64,000 bases of DNA from Nocardiopsis sp. CNR-923 (lineage in GTDB: Bacteria; Actinomycetota; Actinomycetes; Streptosporangiales; Streptosporangiaceae): positions 26,231-90,230 of the forward strand of contig NZ_MKKC01000063.1 in the NCBI RefSeq assembly GCF_001942255.1. Direction: 5' to 3'. Positions 48,924 to 59,092 of the stretch are shown here, one piece after another (within the stretch, counting starts at the first letter, position 1; the number at the start of each line of letters is the position of its first letter). The notes under the pieces were generated by a model that was not told the origin of the DNA, searched no databases, and saw only the letters and a program-made list of their open reading frames with translations. The position numbers were made by a program, and so were the translations under genes.

Positions 48924-51426
48924 CCATGTGCGCGGAACCCGGCTGCGACGGTGGGATCCAGGACGGCCGGTGCGGCGTGTGCGGACGGACTCCGAGCGGC
49001 GACGCGCTCCACGCCCGGACGCGGATGGTCCCCCTGGAACCGTCCCCCGCGACCCAGCCGGTGCTGCACCTACCCTCGCCCGAGGTTCCGCCGGTCGCCG
49101 ACGCGCCCCCTCCCCGGAGCGGCTCCGTCGACGCCGCGCCGTCGGAGGGACCGGCGCCCGGGGTCCCCGCGCCGCGCGCCGCACCGCAGTCCGAACCGCC
49201 CGGTGACGGCGGCGTCGTCGAACGGTGGCTCGCCTCCGGCGCCGACCGAACCGACGACAACCCCGTGGAGTCCCACCCGCTCTTCGACACGTCCGCCTCT
49301 CCGGCCGCTTCCGACCGAGCGGCACCGTCGGCATCGACGGTGTGCGCGGCACCGGCTCGGGATCGGCCCGCACCAGCCGCCGTTCCGTACGCGGAACGCT
49401 CGGGATGGGCATGGTCCAGGTGCCCCTCGTCCCCTACCGGGATCCGACCGAGGCGGTCCTGTCCCAGCCCGTCGTCGCCGAGCACAACCGCCTGTGCGGC
49501 TCCTGCGGCGATCGGGTCGGCCGTTCCAGGGACGGGCGACCCGGCCGCACCGAGGGGTACTGCCGGAGCTGCGGCACGCGCTTCTCCTTCACCCCCAAGC
49601 TCTCCCCGGACGATCTGGTCGGCGGGCAGTACGAGGTGCTCGGCTGCATCGCCCACGGCGGACTCGGGTGGATCTACCTGGCCCGGGACCGCAACGTCAA
49701 CGACCGATGGGTTGTGCTCAAGGGGCTGCTCAACGCGGGGGACGCAGCGGCGCACAGGGCCGCCGCCGCCGAGCGCGCGTTCCTGTCGGAGGTCGAGCAC
49801 CCCAACATCGTCAAGATCATCAACTTCTCCCAGCACCCCGACCCGGACACCGCGATCCCGTCCGGGCACATCGTCATGGAGTACGTCGGCGGCAAGTCGC
49901 TGAGGCAGCTGCTCATGGAACGCCGCGAACGCGGCTCGGGGGACGAGGTCCTGCCCGTCGACCAGGTCATCGCCTTCGGGCTGGAGAGCCTGCGCGCCCT
50001 GAGCCACCTGCACAGCAAGGGCCTGCTCTACTGCGACTTCAAACCGGACAACGTCATGCAGAGCGAGGAGCAGATCAAGCTCATCGACCTCGGCGGCGTC
50101 CGACGCATGGACGACACCTCCAGCCACGTCTACTCCACCCCCGGTTACCGGGTTCCCGAGGGCGAGCTGCGCTCGCCGGGTCCCTCCGTCAGCTCCGACC
50201 TCTACTCCGTCGGCCGGACGCTGGCGGTGCTCAGCTTCCGGTTCGACGCCAAGCGCGAACACCAGCACACGCTTCCGCCCAGGGAGACGGTGCCGCTGCT
50301 CGTGCGGCACGAGTCCTTCGACCGCCTGCTGCGCCGCAGCACGCACGCCGAGCCCAGGAAGCGCTTCCACCACGCCGAGGACATGTCCGACCAGCTCACC
50401 GGGGTCCTGCGCGAGGTGCTGTCCGAACTCGACGGCACTCCGCACCCGGCGACCTCCTCCCAGTTCGGCGGAGAGAACACGATCGGCGCCACCGAGGTCG
50501 GAGCGATCGACGCGGACCGGCTGCTCACCCCGCCCTCGCCGACCGAGGCCGCCGCGCTCCTGCCCAAGCCCCAGATCGACCCCGCGGACCCGGCGGCGCA
50601 GCACCTGCGCGGGTTCTCCGCGCTGTCCGCGGACGAGCTGGTCCCCATCCTCCGGGGCATGGCCGCGCCCTCACCGGCGACCCAGCTCATGCTGTGCCGC
50701 GCACTCATCACGGCGGGCCGGCACGCCGAGGCGTTGGACGCGCTGCACCGGTTCAGCGAGGCGGCCCCGGACGACTGGCGCACCGACTGGTACCTCGCGG
50801 TCGCCGAGCTGAGCACCGGCCGATTCGAGGGGGCCCGCGACCTCTTCGACCGGATCTACGACCACCTCCCGGGGGAGAGCGCGCCCAAGCTCGGCCTGGC
50901 CATCGCCAGCGAGCGGATCGGCGACCACGACACCGCCGCCCGCCAGTACCGGACGGTGTGGAACACCGACCACTCGTTCGTCAGCGCGGCGTTCGGCCTG
51001 GCGCGGATCCGCCTGGCCCAGGACGACCGGGCGGAGGCGTTCCGTGTCCTGGACACCGTGCCCGAACTCTCCAGCCAGTACGTCCACGCCCAGACCGCTT
51101 TGGTGTCCGTGCTGTCCGCGCGGCACGGCTCCACCGACGCGAAGGACTTCCTGGAGGCGGGACAGCGCCTGGACCGGCTCGGCCTGGACAGTGAGTCCAC
51201 CGACCGGCTGGCGGTTCGGGTCCTGGAGAACGTCCTGGTCTGGCTCGGCGGGGGCGGGCGGGCGCCCGCAGACCGGGTGCTGCTCGGCGCGCCGCTCTCG
51301 GAGAACGGCGTCCGCGCCAACCTGGAGCGCCGCTACCGGGCGATGGCCCACCGCGCCGCCTCGGTGCGCGAACGCCGCGAACTCGTCGACAAGGCCAACT
51401 CCCTACGACCGGTGACCCTGCTGTGA
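48920..51426 (+). CDS. pknG: PknG-type Ser/Thr kinase (N-terminus frameshifted)
   Basis: Amino-acid-responsive cytosolic kinase. The zinc ribbon CAEPGCDGG ... CGVCG starts at 48929 in one frame; from about 49290 the protein continues in another: rubredoxin-like CGSCG ... CRSCGTRFSF, then the kinase with AHGGLGWIYLA, VVLKGLL, LLYCDFKPDNVM and DLGGVRRM, and TPR-like helices ARDLFDRIYDHL. One base is missing near 49290. The catalytic loop YCDFKPDN and DLGG are normal for PknG. ATG at 48920 overlaps the upstream gene. In M. tuberculosis PknG works with GlnX and GlnH to control glutamate metabolism. The kinase domain is intact. Confidence 0.85.
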
Positions 51427-51443
51427 GGATCGAAGGAACAGCG

Positions 51444-52793
51444 ATGTCCAAGGTGCGGACCTGCCCTGCCTGCGCCGACGGAGTGGCCTCTGGTGACAGC
51501 TTCTGCGAGGGGTGCGGTCGCACCCTCGCAGGCGACATCAAGGACGCTTGCGTCGAGAACCCCGACGCGGTGCCAACCGCCCCCCAGGTGAGCCTGTCCG
51601 GAGCGACCCCCGGACCCGGCCACGACCAACGGCCCGGGCTGGCTCCCGAGGACGGTCCCCCCACCGCCCCCCGGGTCAGCCTGTCCGGCGCCACGCCCCT
51701 GGTGCCCGACGCGCTGGTCACCCAGCCGATGCGGCGGGACTCCGTCCCCTCCGGAACCGGTGGGCCGAGCCTGCCCACCGAGCCCGCGGGTGCGGTCGGC
51801 CCCGCCCGGTCCGGAGGCCGGGCCGCGGCGTCCGCCCCGACCGCCCCGACCTGGCCGCCGCCGGCCACCGGCAGCGTCCCGGTCAAGCCCACCAACCCCG
51901 ATCTGTGCGCGTGGTGTCCGGGGCGGGTCCGCACCGGGTTCTGCGTGTCGTGCGGCAGACTCCAGCCCAGGGGCCGCGACCACGTCGAGGTGTGCGCGCC
52001 CGGAGCCGTCGGCGTCAGCGACCGGGGGCTGCGGCACAGACGCAACGAGGACGCCCTGGGCGTCCTCGTCCTGCCCGACGACGACCCGCACGTCCCCGGG
52101 GCGGTCGTCGCGGTGGTCTGCGACGGCGTGTCCAGCTCACCCCGCTCCGACGAGGCCTCCCGGGTCACCGCCGAGACCGGCGTGGCGGTGCTCGCCGAAC
52201 GGGTGCGCCGGGGGGAGGACCCGCGCAGGGCGACCGGCGCGGCGATGACCGAGGCCGCACGCGCCGTCGCGGCGATCGCCGACTCCCCCCGATCCGCGCC
52301 CGCCTGCACGTTCGTCTCCGCCGTCGTGCGCCCCGACACCGGAGCCGTCACCGTCGGCTGGGTCGGGGACAGCCGCGCCTACTGGCTCTCCGGAGGTCCC
52401 TCCGCCAGCGCCTCCGCCCTTCTCACCAGGGACGACTCCTGGAGCGAGGCCATGGTGCAGATGGGGATGCTCTCCAGGGAGGAGGCGATGCGCTCGGCGA
52501 ACGCGCACGCCCTCGTCGCGTGGATGGGCGCCGACTCCGGCCAGATCGACGCGCACGTGTCCACCGTCACGCCGACCGGGCCCGGTGCCGTCGTCCTGTG
52601 CACGGACGGCCTGTGGAACTACTACCCGGAGGCCGTCGACCTGGCGGCCGCCGTCCCCGGCGCGGGAACGGCGCCCCGGGAGGCCGCCCGCCGTTACGTC
52701 GACCTCGCCCTCGAAGCGGGCGGCAAGGACAACGTCACCGTCGTCGTCATACCCGTGCCCGGAGGTGGTGGCCCTCGTGCGGGACAGGCCTGA
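51444..52793 (+). CDS. zinc-ribbon PP2C-type phosphatase
   Basis: 449 residues. Two zinc ribbons (CPACADG ... CEGCGR near residue 7, CAWCPG ... CVSCGR near 153) with a Pro/Ala linker between. The C-terminal PP2C domain has RRNEDALGVL, VVCDGVSSS, GWVGDSRAYWL, LCTDGLWNYY and GGKDNVTVVVI, i.e. all metal-binding Asp motifs. It would dephosphorylate PknG substrates. GAAGGA lies about 6 bases before ATG at 51444. The ribbons match the PknG and FHA partners, suggesting a shared scaffold. Confidence 0.85.
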   Translation: MSKVRTCPACADGVASGDSFCEGCGRTLAGDIKDACVENPDAVPTAPQVSLSGATPGPGHDQRPGLAPEDGPPTAPRVSLSGATPLVPDALVTQPMRRDSVPSGTGGPSLPTEPAGAVGPARSGGRAAASAPTAPTWPPPATGSVPVKPTNPDLCAWCPGRVRTGFCVSCGRLQPRGRDHVEVCAPGAVGVSDRGLRHRRNEDALGVLVLPDDDPHVPGAVVAVVCDGVSSSPRSDEASRVTAETGVAVLAERVRRGEDPRRATGAAMTEAARAVAAIADSPRSAPACTFVSAVVRPDTGAVTVGWVGDSRAYWLSGGPSASASALLTRDDSWSEAMVQMGMLSREEAMRSANAHALVAWMGADSGQIDAHVSTVTPTGPGAVVLCTDGLWNYYPEAVDLAAAVPGAGTAPREAARRYVDLALEAGGKDNVTVVVIPVPGGGGPRAGQA

Positions 52794-53379
52794 CCACCCC
52801 GACAGGCCCCAGCACCGTCTCCTGGAACCGTCCCCGCACCGTCGAAGCGAACCCCGGGGCGGCCCGTGCCCCGACTGCGGCACGTCCCGCACCGGCCGGT
52901 TCTGTGAGGAGTGCGGGTTCGACTTCGCCTCGCGCACCGGCGGCGACCGCGGGCACCGCGGCCCGGTCCACGGGGTGCCGTGGCGGGCGGTCGTGACCGC
53001 CGACCCCGCCTACTACCAGTACCTGGTGAACGAGGGCAGGCTCGACGCCGAGCGGCTTCCGTTCCCGTCAAGGTATCGGCAGCACCGCGTCGTGCTCCAA
53101 GGCGAGCGCCTGCACATCGGTCGACGCAGCGTCAGCCGCGGCTTCACCCCCGAGATCGACCTCGGCGGGCCGGGAGGAGACCCCGCGATCTCCCGGGTCC
53201 ACGCGATCCTGGTGCCCGCGTTCGGCGGTACCTGGTCCCTCCTCGACCCGGGATCGGCCAACGGGACGACGATCAACGGAGCCACCGACCCCATCCCCCG
53301 CAACGTGGAGGTTCCCCTGCATGACAGCGATCGGATCTACGTCGGCGCGTGGACCGTCATCATCGTCCAGAAGGGGTGA
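52777..53379 (+). CDS. zinc-ribbon FHA-domain protein
   Basis: About 200 residues. Zinc ribbon CPDCGTSRTGRFCEECGFDF is followed by an FHA domain at the C-terminus: HIGRRSVSRGF, then ISRVHAILVP, LLDPGSANGTTING and DSDRIYVGAWTVI. It reads phosphothreonine, so it is likely an effector or substrate of PknG (compare GarA in mycobacteria). Start GTG at 52777 or 52768; both overlap the end of the phosphatase gene. Confidence 0.8.
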   Translation: MRDRPDHPDRPQHRLLEPSPHRRSEPRGGPCPDCGTSRTGRFCEECGFDFASRTGGDRGHRGPVHGVPWRAVVTADPAYYQYLVNEGRLDAERLPFPSRYRQHRVVLQGERLHIGRRSVSRGFTPEIDLGGPGGDPAISRVHAILVPAFGGTWSLLDPGSANGTTINGATDPIPRNVEVPLHDSDRIYVGAWTVIIVQKG

Positions 53380-53385
53380 GCCGCG

Positions 53386-54822
53386 GTGACCGCCCCCAGG
53401 GCGGGCGCACGCCCCCTCCTGAACTCCACCCCGGCCCGGGTGTGGGCGCTGACCGTGCTGTGCGCCGCGGCGATCGCGGGTCTGTTCGCGTCGTCGCACA
53501 CCGCCCTGACCCAGGCCCGCGAGGGTCTCGACGTGCTCGGCCGCGACGCCGGTCCGCGTGCCATGGCCACCACCGAGCTGTACCTGGACCTGGCCGACAT
53601 GGACGCGCGCATGGCCGACGTCCTGCTCATGGGGACCGACCACGACCTGGGGTCGGGGCGCGCGGACGCCCTGGAGCGGTTCGAGGCCAGCCGCGTCCGC
53701 GCCAACGGGGCGCTGCTTCAGGCCGCCTCGCTCACCGAGGGCGACAGCGTGGAGGAGCGCAACGTCGAGGCGGTGCTCGACGGGATGGGCGCCTACGAAC
53801 GGCTCGCCTCCCGCTCCCTCCTGCTCAACGACCAGACCGGGGCCCCGCCCGGCCGACTGGACGAGGACGCGCTGGAGGAGTACCGGCGCGCCACCCAGCT
53901 GATGCACACCGAACTGCTGCCCAAGGCGTTCAACCTGGGCCTGGACTCCTCGGCGATCGTCCGGCAGAACCACGAGGAGGGGCAGCGGGCGGTCGTGCGG
54001 GGACTGCTCTCGGTCGGCGCCGTCGGGGCCGCCGCCACAGCGGCGCTGGTGGCGCTCCAGCTCTACCTGCGCGTCCGGTTCCGCCGCCGGTTCAACCTCT
54101 TCCTCCTCGGCGCGACGCTGGGGGTCGCGGCGCTCACCGTCGGCGTGGTCCTCACCCTGCAGGTCAGCATCGGCCACCAGCACGACGCCAAGGAACAGGG
54201 ACTGGACGCCGCGATGGCGCTCGCCCGCGCGGGGGCGATCGCCACCGACATGCAGGCCGACCAGAGCCGCTACCTCGGCGACCCCGAACTCGCGGACAGC
54301 TACCAGCAGGTGTACCTGGAACGCGCCCAGCAGGTGCTCTTCCGTCCCGCCGAGAATCTCGACCAGTACTACACGGCGGTCGACGAGGTCGCCGCCGCCT
54401 ACCCCGACCTGCCGGGGGCCCAAGATCCGGACGACGACGACCCGGGCACCCTCGGCTTCCTGGGGGAACGTGCGCAGGAGTCACTGCTCCCCGGACAGGA
54501 GGACGCGCTCGCCGAGGTGCTGCGGACCTACGGCCGGTTGCACGCGCAGGACCGCGAACTGCGCGCGGCCGTCCAGGAAGGCGACCTGGTCGCCGCGATC
54601 GGCACGCGCATGGCCGTCGCCGACTCCCGGGACGGCGCCTTCCCCGCCTACGTCGCCGCCCTGGACGGGCTGAGCGACCTGCACCGCGGCGTGTTCACCG
54701 AGGGCATCGCCCGCGGTGACAGGGTGCTGGAGCCGTGGCGGTGGGGGCTCCCCGCGTTCGCCCTGGTCCTGCTCGCCCTGGTCGGGTTCGGCGTCCGCTC
54801 GCGACTGGCCGAATACCGCTGA
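53386..54822 (+). CDS. GlnX-like four-TM sensor
   Basis: 478 residues. Four membrane helices at about residues 14-36, 206-230, 235-262 and 455-471, with two long extracytoplasmic helical domains (40-200 and 265-450). This is the topology of mycobacterial GlnX, which, with lipoprotein GlnH, passes amino-acid availability to PknG. GTG at 53386, with AAGGGG upstream, follows the FHA gene within a few bases. Sequence is too variable for more; the assignment rests on topology and context. Confidence 0.75.
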   Translation: MTAPRAGARPLLNSTPARVWALTVLCAAAIAGLFASSHTALTQAREGLDVLGRDAGPRAMATTELYLDLADMDARMADVLLMGTDHDLGSGRADALERFEASRVRANGALLQAASLTEGDSVEERNVEAVLDGMGAYERLASRSLLLNDQTGAPPGRLDEDALEEYRRATQLMHTELLPKAFNLGLDSSAIVRQNHEEGQRAVVRGLLSVGAVGAAATAALVALQLYLRVRFRRRFNLFLLGATLGVAALTVGVVLTLQVSIGHQHDAKEQGLDAAMALARAGAIATDMQADQSRYLGDPELADSYQQVYLERAQQVLFRPAENLDQYYTAVDEVAAAYPDLPGAQDPDDDDPGTLGFLGERAQESLLPGQEDALAEVLRTYGRLHAQDRELRAAVQEGDLVAAIGTRMAVADSRDGAFPAYVAALDGLSDLHRGVFTEGIARGDRVLEPWRWGLPAFALVLLALVGFGVRSRLAEYR

Positions 54823-54835
54823 GAGAGGAACGGGA

Positions 54836-55659
54836 ATGAGGCTCACCACCGGCCCCGCCGCGGCGGCCGCTCTCGTGCTGGCGCTGACCGGATGCGCCTC
54901 CGCGCTGGGCGACGAGACCTCGGTGCTCGACCTGGCGACGATCACCGTGGGGGTCAAGTACGACCAGCCCGGCACCGGTCTGCGGGGGCCCGACGGCGAG
55001 CTGACCGGCTTCGACGTCGACGTCGCCCACGACATCGCCGAGCGTCTGGGCTACCCCCCCGACCGGGTGGAACTGGTCGGGGTGACCTCCGCCGAGCGCG
55101 AGGACCTGCTGATCAGCGGTGAGGTGGACATCGTCGTGGCGACGTACTCGATCACCCAGGCCCGCAAGACCCAGGTGACCTTCGCCGGTCCGTACTACGT
55201 GGCCCAACAGGACCTGCTCGTCCGCGCCGAGGAGACGCACATCGACGACGTGCGCGACCTGGAGGGGCGCAGGCTCTGCCAGGGACGCGGGTCGAACTCG
55301 GCGCGGCGGATCACCGAGGGGCTCGGGATCGAGGTCGAGCAGACGGACGCCCCCAGCTACGGCGACTGCGTCGACGCTCTGCGCGACGGCGAGGTGGACG
55401 CGATGTCCACCGACAATTTGATCCTCGCGGGCTTCCTCGCGCGGGACCCGGACGCTTCCGGCTGGTGAACAATCCGTTCACCGAGGAGAAGTACGGGGTC
55501 GGGCTGCCGCACGGCGACGTGCGCGCGTGCGAGGCGGTCAACAAGGCGATCAGCGAGATGTACCAGGACGGAACCGCCGCGGAACTGTTGGAGCAGTGGT
55601 TCGGGGAGACCGGCCTGGACCTCGTCACGAGCGTTCCCCAGTTCGAGGGGTGCCCGTGA
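54836..55659 (+). pseudogene. glnH: GlnH-like amino-acid-binding lipoprotein, frameshifted
   Basis: Signal peptide with lipobox LTGC at residue 20. Then a periplasmic-binding-protein fold: VGVKYDQPGTGLRG, ELTGFDVDVAHDIAE, RKTQVTFAGPYYVAQQ, AMSTDNLILAGF. The frame stops at 55468, but FRLVNNPFTEEKYGVGLPHGD continues in the next frame to a TGA at 55659. One C is missing near 55460. Last gene of the PknG locus; it should sense glutamate, aspartate or glutamine outside the cell for GlnX. Confidence 0.8.
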
Positions 55660-55731
55660 CGCCGATGGTCCGCCGCGGTCGGATCACCGATACTTGACCG
55701 GACACGTCGGGGCCGGAGGGAGCTGCTTTCG

Positions 55732-56028
55732 TTGACCATCGTCGAGTTCCTCAACGCGCGGCTGGACGAGGACGAGCGAGCGTCGAGGGCGGTTCCCGTG
55801 GGCACTCGTGGTCGGGAACGGGCTCTGGCGGAGGTGGCGGCCAAGCGGATGATCATCCAGGGGTACACGCGGGCGCACGCCGCGAGCATGCGCGTGCTCG
55901 AACCGGCGCCCTCCTCGCCCGCGGACGGCGACCCGTGGTCGGAACTGCTCGCCTGGCGTCGCGCGGTGAAGTACGTGGCGACCGTGTACCGGGCCCATCC
56001 CCAGTACGACCGGACCTGGGAGGACTGA
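55732..56028 (+). CDS. DUF6221 family protein
   Basis: 98 residues. MTIVEFLNARLDEDE at the start and a C-terminal LAWRRAVKYVATVYRAHPQYDRTWED are the hallmarks of the actinobacterial DUF6221 proteins, which are found in many copies in streptomycetes. TTG at 55732 with GGAGGGAG upstream. Function unknown. Confidence 0.75.
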   Translation: MTIVEFLNARLDEDERASRAVPVGTRGRERALAEVAAKRMIIQGYTRAHAASMRVLEPAPSSPADGDPWSELLAWRRAVKYVATVYRAHPQYDRTWED

Positions 56029-56090
56029 CCGGGCGGACGGCCGGTCCGCTCGGCGGTCAGCCCAGCGTCTATCTACCGGCGGGCGCGGCG

Positions 56091-56758
56091 TCACGCCGGG
56101 TCGGCCCGCAGGCCCAGCAGGGCCTCGACCACCTCCCCGAGGTCCCGGCCCCGCACGTCGGGTTCGGGGAAGACCGCCGGGAAGCGGCCCTCCAGATGGG
56201 CCGACCAGCCCGTCACCAGGCCCGCCCGTCCCGCACCGGCCACGTCCCAACCGTGTGCGGTGACCAGCCCCATCCGGTGCGGTTCGACCTCCATCTCGCG
56301 CGCCGCCGCCAGATACGCCTCCCCGGCGGGCCGCCACCGGCCGGAGCACACCCCGTCGACCAGGTCGAGCAGTCCCGCCCCCGACAACAGCTCCCTTGCC
56401 GCGTCCTCGCCTGCCATGGTGAGCGCCGCCACCCGCAGGCCCGCCTCCCGAGCGGCGGTCACGGCGTGGACGGCCTCGCGCCGCGGGGCGAGCCGGGACA
56501 GCCCCTCGACGATGGCGTCCTCCGCCGCCGGGGCGATCTGGTGGCCGGTGATGTCCCGCAGCGAGCCCCGGGCCACGTCCTCGAACGTGCGGTCTCCGCC
56601 CACCAGGGCCAGCGCGAAGGCGTCGCGCAACAGGTGGTCGCTCCACCGGGCCATGAGGATCCGCGGGATTCCCGCCTCACGGAACCGCCACTCCAGCGGG
56701 CCCAGGGGGAACAGGGTGTCGAGGACGTCGAAGGCGAGGGCGGCGGGGCGGGTCGCAT
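56091..56758 (-). pseudogene. haloacid dehalogenase type II, frameshifted start
   Basis: HAD-superfamily protein. AFDVLDTLFPLGP holds the nucleophile Asp, then MARWSDHLLRDAFALALVGG, LRVAALTMAG and GLVTAHGWDVAGAGRAGL. The best start, ATG at 56758 with AGGAG 5 bases upstream, is one frame off; a missing base in the CCGCCCCGCCGCC stretch near 56745 would join them. The 2-haloacid dehalogenase group splits C-halogen bonds, but many members act on other substrates. Substrate unknown. Confidence 0.7.
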
Positions 56759-56876
56759 CTCAGCTCCTACCGGGGGGTGAGGGGGTGCTGTCCCTCCTTC
56801 TACCCAGTCGCGCCCCGGTTGGTCCCCGGATGCGCATAGGGTTCCTGATGGCCCGGCGGGGGCCACGGAGGACAGC

Positions 56877-58316
56877 GTGGAGCCAGCGGTGACGGAAGAA
56901 CACATGGCCGGGGTCGACCCGGAGCACCTGCGCGTGTGCCTGGACGTGCTCGAACGCGCGGTGGAGCTGCCCAGCGACCACCCGGACTCGGTCACCCTGC
57001 AGCGCGCCACCGCCAAACTGTTCAAGGCCGTGAAGGAGCACCGCCGGCGCGTCCGTCGAACCGAGCGCAAGGCCCACGACGACGCCGTCCTGGCCGCGAC
57101 CGCCACCGCGGCGCCCGACCGGATCGACGACGAGACCAACGGCCGTGCCCTGTCCGGCGCGGCCACCGGAGAGCTCGCGGGCGTGCTGCGCAAGGCCCGG
57201 CCCTGCTACGTGTGCAAGGAGAAGTTCACGGAGGTCGACGCGTTCTACCACCAGCTGTGCCCGAGCTGCGCGCGGGTCAACCGGGAGCGCCGCGCGGCGC
57301 GCACCGACCTGACCGGACGTCGCGCCCTGCTCACCGGCGGGCGCGCCAAGATCGGCATGTACATCGCGCTGCGCCTCCTGCGCGACGGCGCGCACACCAC
57401 GATCACCACGCGGTTCCCCAAGGACGCGGTCCGCCGGTTCTCCGCCATGCCCGACAGCGACCGGTGGCTGCACCGGCTGCGCGTGGTGGGGGTCGACCTG
57501 CGCGACCCCGGCCAGGTTTTGCGGCTGGCCGACGCCGTCGCCGAGCGGGGGCACCTCGACATCCTCGTCAACAACGCGGCGCAGACCGTCCGGCGCGCCC
57601 CGGGCGCCTACGGGCCGCTGATCGCCGCCGAGGCTGAACCGCTCACCGCGGACGTGCCCGAGCCGCTCGTCCTCGGCGGTGTGGCGCCGCGCGTGCTGGG
57701 CTCGGGCGAGTCGGGCGTGTTCACCTCGGAGATGCTCACCTCCCTGGCCCTGACCACCGGCTCCGCCTCGATGGAGCGGGTCCGCCAGGGAACCGCCATC
57801 GACGCTGGAGGCCTCGTCCCCGACCTCGCTCCCGTCAACAGCTGGTCGCGCACGGTCGGCGAGGTCGACCCCGTCGAGATGCTGGAGGTGCAGCTGTGCA
57901 ACGTGAGCGCGCCGTTCCTTCTCGTGGACCGGCTGCGCCCCGCCCTGGCCGCCTCACCGGCCCGGCGCGCCTACGTCGTGAACGTGTCCGCCATGGAGGG
58001 GGTCTTCGGACGCGGCTACAAGGGGGCGGGCCACCCTCACACCAACATGGCCAAGGCCGCGCTCAACATGCTCACCCGCACCAGCGCCCAGGAGTTGCTG
58101 GAGACCGACGGCATCCTCATGACCAGCGTGGACACGGGCTGGATCACCGACGAGCGGCCGCATCCGGACAAGGAGCGCATCGCCGCCGCCGGGTTCCACG
58201 CCCCGCTGGACCTGGAGGACGGCGCGGCGCGCGTGTACGACCCCATCGTCCGGGGCGAGCGCGGCGAGGACGTCTACGGCTGCTTCCTCAAGGACTACGC
58301 GCCCGCCGCCTGGTAG
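56877..58316 (+). CDS. SDR-fold protein with N-terminal zinc ribbon
   Basis: 479 residues. N-terminal helical domain (1-100), zinc ribbon CYVCKEK ... LCPSCAR near residues 104-128, then a short-chain dehydrogenase fold: LLTGGRAKIGMYIAL, ILVNNAAQT and VNVSAMEGVFG. The usual catalytic YxxxK reads TNMAKAAL (near 386), i.e. Tyr is Thr. It may use a different mechanism or be non-catalytic. GTG at 56877 with GGAGG 5 bases upstream. Related SDRs with this N-terminal extension occur in actinobacteria; role unknown. Confidence 0.75.
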   Translation: MEPAVTEEHMAGVDPEHLRVCLDVLERAVELPSDHPDSVTLQRATAKLFKAVKEHRRRVRRTERKAHDDAVLAATATAAPDRIDDETNGRALSGAATGELAGVLRKARPCYVCKEKFTEVDAFYHQLCPSCARVNRERRAARTDLTGRRALLTGGRAKIGMYIALRLLRDGAHTTITTRFPKDAVRRFSAMPDSDRWLHRLRVVGVDLRDPGQVLRLADAVAERGHLDILVNNAAQTVRRAPGAYGPLIAAEAEPLTADVPEPLVLGGVAPRVLGSGESGVFTSEMLTSLALTTGSASMERVRQGTAIDAGGLVPDLAPVNSWSRTVGEVDPVEMLEVQLCNVSAPFLLVDRLRPALAASPARRAYVVNVSAMEGVFGRGYKGAGHPHTNMAKAALNMLTRTSAQELLETDGILMTSVDTGWITDERPHPDKERIAAAGFHAPLDLEDGAARVYDPIVRGERGEDVYGCFLKDYAPAAW

Positions 58317-58320
58317 GCGC

Positions 58321-58962
58321 TCAGCGCACGTGGCCGCCCCGGTGGGCCCAGGCGGCGATCTCCACCCGGTTGCGCGCCCCCAGCTTGTTCTGGACGCTCG
58401 CCAGGTGGGTCTTGACGGTGCTCACGGTGATGTACAGCTCCGCCGCCACCTCCGTGTTGGTCAGGCCCCGCGCCACCGCGCGCGCGATCTCCAGTTCGCG
58501 CCCGGTCAGTCCCGCCGTGTCCGATTCCGGGCGCGGCCCCGTCCGCGCGAAGTGCCTGAGCAGACGGACGGTGATCCGCGGTGAGACCATCGCGTCGCCC
58601 CGCGCCGCAGCGCGGACCGCCTCGATCAACAGCGCGGGACCCGCGTCCTTGAGCAGGAAGCCGACCGCGCCGCCCGACAACGCGGCGTGCACGTACTCGT
58701 CCAGGTCGAACGTGGTGACCACGACCACCTTCAGCGGGTCGACCACCCCGGGCCCGGCCAGCCGACGCGTCGCCTCCAGACCGTCGACCCCGGGCATGCG
58801 GATGTCCATGAGCGTCACGTCGGGCAGCAGTTCCCGTGCCAGCCGGACCGCCGCCACGCCGTCACCGGCCTCGCCCACGACCTCGATGTCGTCCTCGGCG
58901 TCCAGCATGTAGCGGAAGCCGGTCCGGACCATCTCCTGGTCGTCGGCGAGAAGGACTCTCAC
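58321..58962 (-). CDS. NarL/LuxR-family response regulator, orphan
   Basis: 213 residues. Receiver with LLADDQEMVRTGF, Asp in TLMDIRMPGVDG near residue 54, VTTFDLDEYV and FLLKDAG; LuxR-type HTH GLTGRELEIARAVARGLTNTEVA and VSTVKTHLASVQ. No histidine kinase gene is adjacent. GTG at 58962 is the likely start. The ends of this gene and the convergent SDR are 5 bases apart. Confidence 0.85.
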   Translation of the reverse strand: MRVLLADDQEMVRTGFRYMLDAEDDIEVVGEAGDGVAAVRLARELLPDVTLMDIRMPGVDGLEATRRLAGPGVVDPLKVVVVTTFDLDEYVHAALSGGAVGFLLKDAGPALLIEAVRAAARGDAMVSPRITVRLLRHFARTGPRPESDTAGLTGRELEIARAVARGLTNTEVAAELYITVSTVKTHLASVQNKLGARNRVEIAAWAHRGGHVR

Positions 58963-59028
58963 ACATTTTATCCCGCCTGCGCCTGCCCGCGTTTCGTCCA
59001 TGTCTGGACTGTAGCCCGCACACGACAA

Positions 59029-59058
59029 ACGGCCCCCGCTCCGAAGAGCGAGGGCCGT
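59029..59058. terminator. bidirectional-type hairpin
   Basis: ACGGCCC at 59029-59035 pairs with GGGCCGT at 59052-59058, with an inner GCTC/GAGC. It lies between the response regulator and the next minus-strand gene and could end the latter's transcript. No T run. Confidence 0.5.
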
Positions 59059-59092
59059 AGGTGGGTGGTTCAGACGTCGCGGCGGCTATCGC

